Assembly: GCA_003864535.1 (NCBI GenBank)
Contig: BHEQ01000073.1
Span: forward strand, 1 to 8,416
Origin: Gammaproteobacteria bacterium
GTDB taxonomy: Bacteria > Pseudomonadota > Gammaproteobacteria > Cardiobacteriales > Wohlfahrtiimonadaceae
Direction of reading: 5' to 3'
DNA length: 8,416 bases
How positions within the stretch are numbered: position 1 is the first letter of the stretch; each line of letters opens with the position of its first letter. The notes beneath the pieces are model-generated. The model had not been told where the DNA came from and did not search any database. It worked only from the letters and a program-made list of their open reading frames with translations. A program made the translations under genes and the position numbers. Shown in pieces: positions 1 to 6,544 of the stretch.

Positions 1-819
1 AATATAAGCAATATAGTTATTTTACATCAACTTTCTATGCTTGATTTGATTTCTAAATTTTCAGATACAGATAAAGATAAACAAAAAGCTTTACTCAATA
101 ATTTTATAAATCTGCATCAATTTCGTTTAAATGATGAAGATAACTTAACTGGCGAGATTACCCAGCGCTTAATGCTTGCAAATAGCCTAAATCTCGCCTA
201 TTTTCTTGCAAAAAATGCTGGGATTACTTTAAATTTAAGTAGATTAAGTGTCAATGAAATGAATTTATGTAGCGCCTTTGAGCACGATTTCTTTTTTATG
301 AATGAATTTGCTAATAAAAAAATTATTGAGCATGAAATAAATATTAAGCTAGGCTTATCAGGATTGTTTTTAAAGAATAAAATACACGCAATTGTTATTG
401 ATAGCCTCATTGAAGTCTGCTCTTTTTCAAAATTACCCTTAGATGAATATAAATTGCAAATGGATAAGTTCATTCAAAATAAAGCATTAGAAATTGAAGC
501 ATTAAAGACTGAATCTTATCCAAGTAAACTCAAAAATTTCATAGGGAAACGTCTTCTTGAACAGGGACCTCCTGAATATGATATTTATATTAATCATGCT
601 CATTTAATTAACTCTAAAATAGATTTAATTAATAGCCTCCTCAAGACAGATCATCCTTTAGGGATTACCCAAAAGTGGCTTGATCATCAAGAAAGTGCTA
701 GAGATCCATTTAATCCTAATCAGACTGCACAGCTAAATATTGAAGATGGATCTATTTGTTTTAACAAAAACTCTTCCAATTCACCGAAAAATAATCAAAC
801 CTATTGCCTTTTTTATTAA
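1..819 (+). CDS. Hypothetical protein, probably 5'-truncated by the window edge
   Basis: I do not recognise this protein. The frame is open from base 1. The first ATG is at 37 (260 residues from there), but no purine-rich ribosome site precedes it, so the real start probably lies left of the window. The visible part has no signal peptide, membrane segment or cysteine-rich motif. It looks like a soluble, mostly helical protein rich in Leu, Asn, Lys and Ile. The middle is hydrophobic-helical. The last 35 or so residues are Asn/Ser/Pro-rich and look disordered, ending in the aromatic residues YCLFY. It is the only plus-strand gene here and converges on acs, sharing the TTAA at its stop. Base composition matches its neighbours, so there is no clear sign of recent transfer. 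That it is a real gene is likely from its length and from the lack of a better frame on the other strand. Its function is unknown. Confidence 0.7.
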   Translation, partial: NISNIVILHQLSMLDLISKFSDTDKDKQKALLNNFINLHQFRLNDEDNLTGEITQRLMLANSLNLAYFLAKNAGITLNLSRLSVNEMNLCSAFEHDFFFMNEFANKKIIEHEINIKLGLSGLFLKNKIHAIVIDSLIEVCSFSKLPLDEYKLQMDKFIQNKALEIEALKTESYPSKLKNFIGKRLLEQGPPEYDIYINHAHLINSKIDLINSLLKTDHPLGITQKWLDHQESARDPFNPNQTAQLNIEDGSICFNKNSSNSPKNNQTYCLFY

Positions 820-2762
820 ATAACAATCCTATTTTCAATTAGCTCTGTCACAACCGCAGGATCTGCAAGTGTTGAGGTATCTCCTAAGGCTTCTAACTCA
901 TTTGCGGCTATTTTACGTAAAATACGCCGCATGATTTTACCCGAGCGTGTTTTGGGCAAACCCTCAGCCCATTGGATCGTATCTGGAGTTGCAATTGGAC
1001 CGATCTCTTTACGGACATGAGCAACAAGCTCTTTTTTAAGCTCATCTGTGGGCGTAATATTTCCCATTAGCGTGATATATGCGTAAATCCCCTGCCCTTT
1101 TAGATCATGAGGATAGCCAACTACTGCAGCTTCGGCAACGGCTGGATGCAAAACTAATGCTGATTCAATTTCAGCCGTGCCCATACGATGTCCTGATACA
1201 TTAATCACATCATCAATCCGCCCTGTAATCCAGTAATAACCATCTTCATCACGCTTTGCGCCATCGCCTGTTAAAAAATATCCTGGATATGGCTTTAAAT
1301 ATGTTTGAATAAAACGTGTATGATCATTGTAAATTGTTTGCAAGGTTGCAGGCCAAACATTTTTGATCATTAAACTGCCTTCACACGCGCCAACTAGCTC
1401 ATTACCATCTGCATCTAAGATAGCTAATTTGATCCCAAAAAATGGACTCGTGGTTGAACCTGGCTTTAAATCATCAACCCCAATTAATGGAGTTATTACA
1501 GGCCCGCCTGTTTCTGTTTGCCACCACGTATCTACAATAGGGCAACGTGAATCTCCTATAACACGATAATACCATTCCCAAGCTTCTGGATTAATTGGCT
1601 CTCCTGCTGTTCCTAATAAGCGTAGCGACTTACGCGCTGTAGTTTTGACTATCTCTTCCCCATCACGCATTAGAGCGCGAATTACGGTTGGTGCTGAGTA
1701 AAAAATATTAACCTGATATTTATCTACAATTTCCCACAAACGCGCTGAAGTTGGAAAGGTTGGAACACCTTCAAACATAAGCGTTGTTGCGCCATTAGCA
1801 AGTGGTGCATACACTACCATCGAGTGCCCTGTAATCCAGCCTACATCCGCTGTTGACCAAAAAACCTCTCCTTCTCTATAATCAAATATATATTTAAAAC
1901 AAGTAGATGCATAAAGTAAATAACCAGCACTTGAATGGACAACACCTTTAGGCTTACCTGTTGATCCTGAGGTATAGAGCACAAATAAAGGGGCATTTGC
2001 AGGCATTTGCTCAGGCTCACATACGCTTGATGCCTCATTAATTAGATCGTGATACCAAATATCTTTTGGATTAAATTTAATTTCTGTACCAGTGCGCTTA
2101 ATCACAATTAAGTGTTTGACAACATCTCCAGAGCCTTCAATTGCCCTATCTGCATTTGTTTTAAGAGGTATTTTCCGCCCACCGCGCATAATCTCATCCG
2201 CGGTAATAATCACTGAACATTGCGCATCAATAATCCGATCTTTAAGCGCATCTGCGGAAAATCCTCCAAATACTACGGAGTGCATCGCGCCAATTCGAGC
2301 ACAAGCAAGCATTGCAATCGCAGCTTCTGGGATCATGGAAAGATAAATACAAACACGATCACCGCGTTTGATCCCTAAAGATTTAAGTCCATTCGCCAAT
2401 TGGCAAACCTCGGTATGGAGCTCCTTATAAGTGATGATGCGTGATTCACTCGGATGATCTCCCTCCCAAATAATCGCCGCTTGATTAGCACGCGCAGGTA
2501 AGTGCCGATCTAAACAATTATAAGAGACATTTATTAATCCTCCTTCAAACCACTTAATATCTCCTGTACTTAAATTACAATCTGAAACTGTATCCCATTT
2601 TTTATAAAAATCTAAAAACTCATCCGCACGCTCCCCCCAAAAAGTATCAGGGTCTTGAATAGATTGCGCATACATCACGTTATATTGATCTTTGCTAATA
2701 ATAGCCATAGCTTTAAGTTGCTCAGAAATAGCGTAGCGCGATACTTTATTTATATCAGTCAT
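816..2762 (-). CDS. acs: Acetyl-coenzyme A synthetase (AMP-forming)
   Basis: Acs activates acetate with ATP to acetyl-AMP and then forms acetyl-CoA in the cytosol, which allows growth on or scavenging of acetate. The protein has 648 residues, close to the 652 of E. coli Acs, and appears complete. Visible marks of the ANL adenylate-forming family are the phosphate-loop motif YTSGSTGKPKG at residues 263-273, the DTWWQTETGG motif at 411-420 (Trp414 is the residue that restricts the acyl pocket to acetate), TGD at 498-500 and the hinge region GRIDDVINVSGHR at 514-526. The C-terminal PKTRSGK motif ends at Lys609. In characterised Acs enzymes this is the catalytic lysine and the site silenced by reversible acetylation (Pat/CobB type), so post-translational control is likely; that is inference. 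The ATG start is supported by a consensus ribosome site 8 bases upstream. It is probably transcribed alone from the 107-base gap after rluE. Its stop overlaps the convergent gene's stop. Confidence 0.98.
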   Translation of the reverse strand: MTDINKVSRYAISEQLKAMAIISKDQYNVMYAQSIQDPDTFWGERADEFLDFYKKWDTVSDCNLSTGDIKWFEGGLINVSYNCLDRHLPARANQAAIIWEGDHPSESRIITYKELHTEVCQLANGLKSLGIKRGDRVCIYLSMIPEAAIAMLACARIGAMHSVVFGGFSADALKDRIIDAQCSVIITADEIMRGGRKIPLKTNADRAIEGSGDVVKHLIVIKRTGTEIKFNPKDIWYHDLINEASSVCEPEQMPANAPLFVLYTSGSTGKPKGVVHSSAGYLLYASTCFKYIFDYREGEVFWSTADVGWITGHSMVVYAPLANGATTLMFEGVPTFPTSARLWEIVDKYQVNIFYSAPTVIRALMRDGEEIVKTTARKSLRLLGTAGEPINPEAWEWYYRVIGDSRCPIVDTWWQTETGGPVITPLIGVDDLKPGSTTSPFFGIKLAILDADGNELVGACEGSLMIKNVWPATLQTIYNDHTRFIQTYLKPYPGYFLTGDGAKRDEDGYYWITGRIDDVINVSGHRMGTAEIESALVLHPAVAEAAVVGYPHDLKGQGIYAYITLMGNITPTDELKKELVAHVRKEIGPIATPDTIQWAEGLPKTRSGKIMRRILRKIAANELEALGDTSTLADPAVVTELIENRIVI

Positions 2763-2770
2763 TGGTGTTT

Positions 2771-2777
2771 CCTCCTT
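2771..2777 (-). promoter_or_regulatory. Consensus Shine-Dalgarno site of acs
   Basis: On the minus strand this reads AAGGAGG, fully complementary to the 16S rRNA tail, and lies 8 bases before the acs ATG. It is the strongest ribosome site in the window and fixes the start. The other genes here have only partial matches such as AGGA or AAGAGA. Confidence 0.85.
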
Positions 2778-2822
2778 GGTTGATCTTCAAAACTTATTAG
2801 AATTAATATTATGTTATTATAA

Positions 2823-2850
2823 ATTATAATATAAAGCTACAAAGTCTCAA
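2823..2850 (-). promoter_or_regulatory. Putative sigma70 promoter of acs
   Basis: On the minus strand TTGAGA (2850-2845) and TATAAT (2828-2823) are separated by 16 bases. The -10 is perfect and the -35 matches 4 of 6. Transcription would start near 2816, leaving a leader of about 50 bases before acs. A TGTGA half-site (2857-2853) overlaps the upstream edge of the -35, but the matching TCACA half at CRP spacing is absent, so CRP control, known for E. coli acs, is only a weak possibility. The region is very AT-rich, so chance matches are possible. Confidence 0.5.
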
Positions 2851-2869
2851 CGTCACAACCATATAATTT

Positions 2870-3436
2870 TCAGAAACTATAACGCCATTGCCCAACTTCA
2901 AGATCATCTAAATTCCAGTTCCCAATAGAATAGCGAATTAACCTTAAGGTTGGAAAGCCAACTTTAGCGGTCATTCTGCGCACCTGCCGATTTTTACCTT
3001 CATAAATTGTGAGTCTGATCCAAGAAGTTGGGATATTCTTGCGTTCCCGAATTGGCGGAATACGCTCCCATAAGTTAGCGGGCGTGTCTATCTTACAAGC
3101 TTGAGCAGCTTTAGTTAAGCCATCTTTAAGCTCAACTCCATAGCTAAGCTGATCTAGTGCAAGATCAGTAACTTCACCTTCAACTTGAACTAGATAGGTT
3201 TTGCCCATTTTTGCTTTAGGTTCAGCTATCAATGCTTGCAAACGCCCATTATTAGTTAAGATTACCAGTCCTTCGCTATCTCTATCTAAACGTCCTGCAG
3301 GGTAGATATTTGGTATCTCAACATAATCTTTTAAAGTCTGGCGACCGCTCTCATCCGTAAATTGAGTCAGCACATTAAACGGCTTATTTAATAAAATTAT
3401 TAGGGTATCTTTTTGTATAATATTATATATATCCAT
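2870..3436 (-). CDS. rluE: 23S rRNA pseudouridine synthase RluE-like
   Basis: This RsuA/RluB/RluE-family enzyme most resembles E. coli RluE, which converts U2457 of 23S rRNA to pseudouridine. With the ATG at 3436 it has 188 residues. The catalytic signature GRLDRDSEGL is at residues 48-57, with Asp51 as the expected nucleophile. NKPFNVLTQFTDE lies near the N-terminus, IRERKNIPTSW at 129-139 and EGKNRQVRRM at 146-155, followed by GFPTLRLIR. The RluE-type wording of these stretches favours RluE over RluB, although scpB is usually followed by rluB in other proteobacteria. It lacks an N-terminal S4 domain, as RluE does, and also lacks the basic extension of E. coli RluE. A TTG at 3457 would add seven residues, but the AAGAGA ribosome site 5 bases before ATG 3436 favours the shorter form. 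It follows scpB after a 142-base gap with a palindrome, so it may have its own promoter. Confidence 0.93.
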   Translation of the reverse strand: MDIYNIIQKDTLIILLNKPFNVLTQFTDESGRQTLKDYVEIPNIYPAGRLDRDSEGLVILTNNGRLQALIAEPKAKMGKTYLVQVEGEVTDLALDQLSYGVELKDGLTKAAQACKIDTPANLWERIPPIRERKNIPTSWIRLTIYEGKNRQVRRMTAKVGFPTLRLIRYSIGNWNLDDLEVGQWRYSF

Positions 3437-3441
3437 AGTTA

Positions 3442-3447
3442 TCTCTT
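3442..3447 (-). promoter_or_regulatory. Ribosome site deciding the rluE start
   Basis: On the minus strand AAGAGA lies 5 bases before the ATG at 3436. It sits inside the coding region that the alternative TTG start at 3457 would require, and that TTG has no purine-rich site of its own. This supports the 188-residue product. Confidence 0.5.
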
Positions 3448-3502
3448 TTATAAACAATGATGGTTTAGCATCTATGTTATACGATGTTTTAAAGTAGTTT
3501 TA

Positions 3503-3530
3503 CAGCTCCTCCCCTGCGAAGGAGAGGCTG
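3503..3530. repeat. GC-rich palindromic element between scpB and rluE
   Basis: The ends are CAGC (3503-3506) and GCTG (3527-3530). The core stem pairs 3508-3515 with 3520-3527 around a four-base loop at 3516-3519. As plus-strand RNA there is one C-A mismatch. As minus-strand RNA, the direction of the scpB and rluE transcript, that pair becomes G-U and the eight-pair stem is continuous with a UCGC loop. It is followed on the plus strand by an imperfect GGGATGGGAT stretch (3535-3544). Its GC content stands out sharply against the AT-rich flanks. No U-tract follows on either strand, so it is not a classical terminator. It resembles dispersed intergenic palindromes of the REP kind, and copy number elsewhere in the genome would decide that. 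Confidence 0.6.
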
Positions 3531-3578
3531 GAATGGGATGGGATACTTTTATATCAACAAATCATATAAATCATGTTA

Positions 3579-4118
3579 TTACAAATCTATTATAATTTTA
3601 TCTAAACTATCAAGTTCTGCTAGTGGCGGCAGTTCGCTTAAGGATTTTAAACCAAGGTCATTTAGGAAAATCTTAGTCGTTCCATAGATAGTTGGACGAC
3701 CAGGTAGTTCACGTTTTCCTAGGGATTTAACCCATTCGCGTTCAATTAAATTACGCATAATTTGAGTGCTCACCGTGACACCGCGAATATCTTCAATTTC
3801 AGCTCGGGTAATTGGTTGCTTATAAGCAATTAGAGCTAGGGTTTCTAAAGTTGCGCGTGAGTATTTAGTGGCGCGTTCATCAAATAGGCGTGAAACCCAA
3901 GGGCTATATTCTTGGCGAACTTGTAAACGCCAGCCTGTTGCAACTTCAACTAATTGATTGGGACTATTTTTAATATTTTTTGCAAGTATATTTAAAGCAT
4001 CCTTTAGTTGCTCAAAATCAGGTTGTTCAATTGGATTAAATACGGATTGCATTTTCTCTAAAGTTAGCGGCTCATTTGAACTAAGCAGCAGAGCTTCAAG
4101 TATTTTAGGTATATTCAT
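3579..4118 (-). CDS. scpB: Segregation and condensation protein B
   Basis: ScpB is the dimeric winged-helix kite subunit of the SMC-ScpAB condensin, which organises and segregates the chromosome. It binds the kleisin ScpA, which bridges the SMC heads. The protein has 179 residues, close to usual. The first winged-helix domain starts with NIPKILEALLLSSNEPLTLE. The family core SRATLETLALIAYKQPITRAE runs from residue 87, followed by IEDIRGV. The C-terminal hallmark GRPTIYGTTKIFLNDLGLKS begins at 140 and continues to a SLSELPPL stretch. The ATG at 4118 opens exactly at the expected N-terminus, with a weak GAAG ribosome site. It lies 24 bases after ubiB and is probably co-transcribed with it. The usual upstream partner scpA is not here, so it must be encoded elsewhere if the complex is functional. 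Presence of ScpB suggests an organism without MukBEF. Confidence 0.96.
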   Translation of the reverse strand: MNIPKILEALLLSSNEPLTLEKMQSVFNPIEQPDFEQLKDALNILAKNIKNSPNQLVEVATGWRLQVRQEYSPWVSRLFDERATKYSRATLETLALIAYKQPITRAEIEDIRGVTVSTQIMRNLIEREWVKSLGKRELPGRPTIYGTTKIFLNDLGLKSLSELPPLAELDSLDKIIIDL

Positions 4119-4142
4119 ATACTTATCTTCTATTATTTTATA

Positions 4143-5771
4143 TTATCTTAAAGAAAGTATAAAAAAGAGTGCGGAAATCAAAAATCCTATAATATTCCAA
4201 AAAGCAATATGTCCCGTAAAGAGGCTAGATCCACCACTAAGTAATAAAATAACCGCGCCATATTGGCTTAAAGATTGCTGTTTTTGATGCTTGAAAAAAG
4301 TTTGCTTAAGCTCTTCTATAGTTTTCGGGGATATTTTAGTTTCAAGATCATTATTAAGAGCTTTAGTCAGCAGCAAATGCGCATCATGAATAGTATCTGG
4401 CAGGTATTCTATCCAAATAGGAATATCAGCTTGATAACGTTTAAGTGTTGCTTTAGGTCCACTTCTTTGGGTGACAAATTTAGTCAGATAGGGTTTAGCC
4501 GTTGTCCATAAATCAAGTTCAGGGTAAAGATGGCGTCCTAAACCTTCAACGGCTAATAATGTTTTTTGCAGCAATAATAGCTGGGGTTGTATTTCCATAT
4601 TAAAACGGCGTGCAACCGAGAATAGTGATAATAAAAAGCCCCCAAAAGAAATATCTTTAAGTTGTTTATTAAAAATAGGCTCACATAAAGAACGCACTGC
4701 AATTTCAAATTCATCAACAGAGGTATTAGTTGGAACCCAGCCTGATTCAACATGAAGTTGGGCAACACGACGATAATCACGATTAAAAAATGCCATAAAA
4801 TTATCCGCAAGATAACGCTGATCTTTGCTATTTAAGCTCCCCATCATCCCAAAATCAAGGGCAATATAAGTTGGGTCTGCAGGGTTTGTCGCATCAACAA
4901 AAATATTCCCAGGATGCATATCTGCATGAAAAAAACTATGCTTAAAAACTTGCGCAAAAAACACTTCTACACTGCGCTTTGCTAATAAAGGAATATCTAC
5001 CCCTAAAGCTTTAAGTTGCTCAACCTGACTTACGGGAATCCCAGAAATACGCTCCATTACCAGTACATTTTTACGGGTGAGATCCCAGTAAATTATAGGG
5101 ACATAGAGGATTTTAGAATCAGCAAAATTGCGTTTTAATAAATCGCCATTACTTGCCTCTAAACTTAAGTCTAATTCGTTTAAGATGGAACGCTCATACT
5201 CTGCAATTACTTCTAGAGGGCGCATTCTTTTACCATCTTTCCAATATTTTTCCGCTATTTTTCCTAAAATCCGCATAAGCGCAATATCGCGGATAATTAC
5301 TTTTTCAATATTCGGGCGCACAATCTTAACAATAACAGAATCACCATTAAATAAGATTGCACCATGAACTTGAGCTATAGAAGCCGCGGCAATAGGTATT
5401 TTATCAAAAGATTTAAATAATTCATTTAAAGGTTTGTTAAATGAAGTTTCAATTACTTCTATGGCAATTTCAACAGCAAAACCTGGGACATTATCTTGAA
5501 GTTTGGCTAATTCATCCGCGACATCTTCAGGCAATAAATCACGCCGTGTCGATAATGCTTGCCCTAATTTTATGAAGGTGGGGCCTAGTTTTTCAAGTGC
5601 TAAGCGCAGACGCTGCGCCCTTGGTTTTTTACTTACGTTAAAGATCAGATTGATTATAGGAATCAACCACCTAAAATAACGTAAAACAGGGAGATTAAAA
5701 ACAAGATCATATAAGCCGAAGCGTACAAAAATCAAAATAATCTGCATTAATCTTATGTAATACATTAGCAT
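4143..5771 (-). CDS. ubiB: Ubiquinone biosynthesis protein UbiB (atypical kinase/ATPase)
   Basis: UbiB is a membrane-anchored member of the ABC1/ADCK/UbiB atypical kinase family, needed for aerobic ubiquinone synthesis. It probably acts as an ATPase that helps hydrophobic intermediates reach the Ubi enzymes. The protein has 542 residues against 546 in E. coli and is complete. Visible landmarks are the family-specific KLGQ motif (residues 68-71) followed by STRRDLLPEDVADELAKLQD, the Ala-rich loop AAASIAQVH (128-136) that replaces a glycine-rich P-loop, VIVK with the likely nucleotide-binding Lys149, the HADMHPGNIF loop (282-291) and the metal-binding DFG at 306-308. Two hydrophobic helices at about 505-520 and 524-541 anchor the C-terminus in the inner membrane. 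An AGG ribosome site precedes the ATG at 5771; an internal Met9 is an alternative. The gene sits 21 bases after panD and 24 before scpB, rather than in the common ubiE-ubiJ-ubiB-tat cluster. Confidence 0.97.
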   Translation of the reverse strand: MLMYYIRLMQIILIFVRFGLYDLVFNLPVLRYFRWLIPIINLIFNVSKKPRAQRLRLALEKLGPTFIKLGQALSTRRDLLPEDVADELAKLQDNVPGFAVEIAIEVIETSFNKPLNELFKSFDKIPIAAASIAQVHGAILFNGDSVIVKIVRPNIEKVIIRDIALMRILGKIAEKYWKDGKRMRPLEVIAEYERSILNELDLSLEASNGDLLKRNFADSKILYVPIIYWDLTRKNVLVMERISGIPVSQVEQLKALGVDIPLLAKRSVEVFFAQVFKHSFFHADMHPGNIFVDATNPADPTYIALDFGMMGSLNSKDQRYLADNFMAFFNRDYRRVAQLHVESGWVPTNTSVDEFEIAVRSLCEPIFNKQLKDISFGGFLLSLFSVARRFNMEIQPQLLLLQKTLLAVEGLGRHLYPELDLWTTAKPYLTKFVTQRSGPKATLKRYQADIPIWIEYLPDTIHDAHLLLTKALNNDLETKISPKTIEELKQTFFKHQKQQSLSQYGAVILLLSGGSSLFTGHIAFWNIIGFLISALFFILSLR

Positions 5772-5792
5772 TTGGGTAAACCTATATTAAGC

Positions 5793-6284
5793 TTAATTTA
5801 TTGTATGATCTGGCGTATGATCTTGTGTATTATCTTGTGTACAATCTGTTGTAAATATCTGAGATGATTGATCATTATTGCCAATTTGATCAATACTCGC
5901 GGGCACTTTAAGCTCACGAATAGAGCAAATCTTATTCTCAAGAGCTGCATCAACAAGCACCGCACGATGAATTTTATTAGGCAGCAATGAAAGCGGTACT
6001 TGCTCATATCCCATAATAATACACAGATCATCAGGAGAAAAATGATGCGCCGCCGCTCCATTTAAACAAATTTGCCCACTGCCCTCAACTCCCTCGATAG
6101 CGTATGTTTGTAAACGCTGTCCATTGTTAATATTGACAACATCTACTTGAGTATAGGGAAAGATGTGTGCGGCTCTAAGTAATATTGGATCAATAGTAAT
6201 TGATCCAATATAATTAAGATTTGCATCAGTTACTCTGGCGCGATGAATTTTACCGTAACAAAATAGTCTTGTAGCTTCTAACAA
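5793..6284 (-). CDS. panD: Aspartate 1-decarboxylase precursor with C-terminal extension
   Basis: PanD decarboxylates L-aspartate to beta-alanine for pantothenate and CoA synthesis. The proenzyme cleaves itself between Gly and Ser, leaving a pyruvoyl group. Here the cleavage site is Gly27-Ser28 in NYIGSITID. Other active-site equivalents are Lys12 and His14 (GKIHRA), Arg57 and Tyr61 (GQRLQTYAIEG) and NGAAAH at 75-80. The length is 163 residues against 126 in E. coli. The extra part is a tail from about residue 118, ending in a T-x-D-x tetrapeptide repeat encoded by a 12-bp tandem repeat. The start appears to be TTG at 6284: no ATG exists in frame before the conserved core, and an AGGA lies 8 bases upstream. 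It follows the lipoprotein gene by 31 bases and precedes ubiB by 21. No panB or panC is nearby. The core is well preserved, so the enzyme is probably active. Confidence 0.95.
   Translation of the reverse strand: MLEATRLFCYGKIHRARVTDANLNYIGSITIDPILLRAAHIFPYTQVDVVNINNGQRLQTYAIEGVEGSGQICLNGAAAHHFSPDDLCIIMGYEQVPLSLLPNKIHRAVLVDAALENKICSIRELKVPASIDQIGNNDQSSQIFTTDCTQDNTQDHTPDHTIN
5802..5849. repeat. 12-bp tandem repeat, four units, in the 3' end of panD
   Basis: On the plus strand the units are TGTATGATCTGG, CGTATGATCTTG, TGTATTATCTTG and a diverged TGTACAATCTGT. The period is a multiple of three, so it encodes T-x-D-x tetrapeptides (residues TQDNTQDHTPDHT in the PanD tail) without shifting the frame. 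The degree of divergence falls off along the array, as expected from slippage expansion followed by point mutation. The array ends six bases before the stop codon. Confidence 0.85.
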
Positions 6285-6292
6285 AATGATTT

Positions 6293-6296
6293 TCCT
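6293..6296 (-). promoter_or_regulatory. Ribosome site supporting the TTG start of panD
   Basis: On the minus strand TTAGGAAAA contains AGGA eight bases before the TTG at 6284. An ATT codon immediately before the TTG is the only other conceivable initiation codon close to the conserved N-terminus, and is less likely. Confidence 0.5.
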
Positions 6297-6315
6297 AACA
6301 TAATATTAGCAGCTC

Positions 6316-6516
6316 TTAGCCTCTAATTCCAATGACTGAAGATGATTTGCGCGTGTTATTCATACCAAGAGCTACAGAGCCATATACTTTAACGCCATCA
6401 TCAGCGCTCACTTGATTAGGATCTTGTGCCATTGTTGGAGCGAAGTAACAGCCCGAAAGTGCTAAAACAGATGTTGCTAAAGCAAGAAGAGTGATTGTTT
6501 TAATTAGTTTTTTCAT
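6316..6516 (-). CDS. Small putative lipoprotein of unknown function
   Basis: This is a 66-residue protein with a clear lipoprotein signal peptide: MKKLIK, a hydrophobic stretch over residues 8-20, and the lipobox LSGC ending at Cys23, the expected lipidation site. The residue after the cysteine is Tyr rather than Asp, so by the +2 rule it would be sorted to the outer membrane. The mature part is only about 44 residues, with a polar stretch (AQDPNQVSADDG), then KVYGSVALGM and a Ser/Arg-rich end. I do not recognise a family. Ribosome site AAGGA (6527-6523) is six bases before the ATG, a good match that makes this a convincing gene despite its size. It lies 31 bases upstream of panD, with no terminator visible between them, and downstream of a palindromic operator candidate. 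Confidence 0.8.
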   Translation of the reverse strand: MKKLIKTITLLALATSVLALSGCYFAPTMAQDPNQVSADDGVKVYGSVALGMNNTRKSSSVIGIRG

Positions 6517-6544
6517 GATATTTCCTTAAGTTTAAAAAAGATAA

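Noticed and set aside
198..473. Minus-strand open frame of 91 codons opposite the left-edge gene
   Set aside because: Lys/Phe/Ser-rich translation typical of the reverse of an AT-rich gene, no ribosome site, and a longer frame covers it on the other strand.
2842..2857. Full CRP binding site upstream of acs
   Set aside because: TGTGA is present, but six bases further on the sequence is GACTT instead of TCACA.
3476..3504. Promoter for rluE (TATAAC with TGTAAA 17 bases upstream, minus strand)
   Set aside because: The -35 matches only 3 of 6 and the region is AT-rich, so it is too weak to list as a feature although a promoter in this gap is plausible.
3503..3530. Rho-independent terminator after scpB
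   Set aside because: The stem is good, but no run of T follows it on either strand, so it was called a palindromic repeat instead.
3958..4287. Plus-strand open frame of 109 codons across the scpB/ubiB junction
   Set aside because: It is antisense to two well-identified genes, and its translation shows no domain or signal that would outweigh them.
5798..6061. Open frame of 87 codons on the minus strand inside panD
   Set aside because: It is out of frame with the clear PanD protein and stays open partly because the 12-bp repeat repeats the same codons in every frame.
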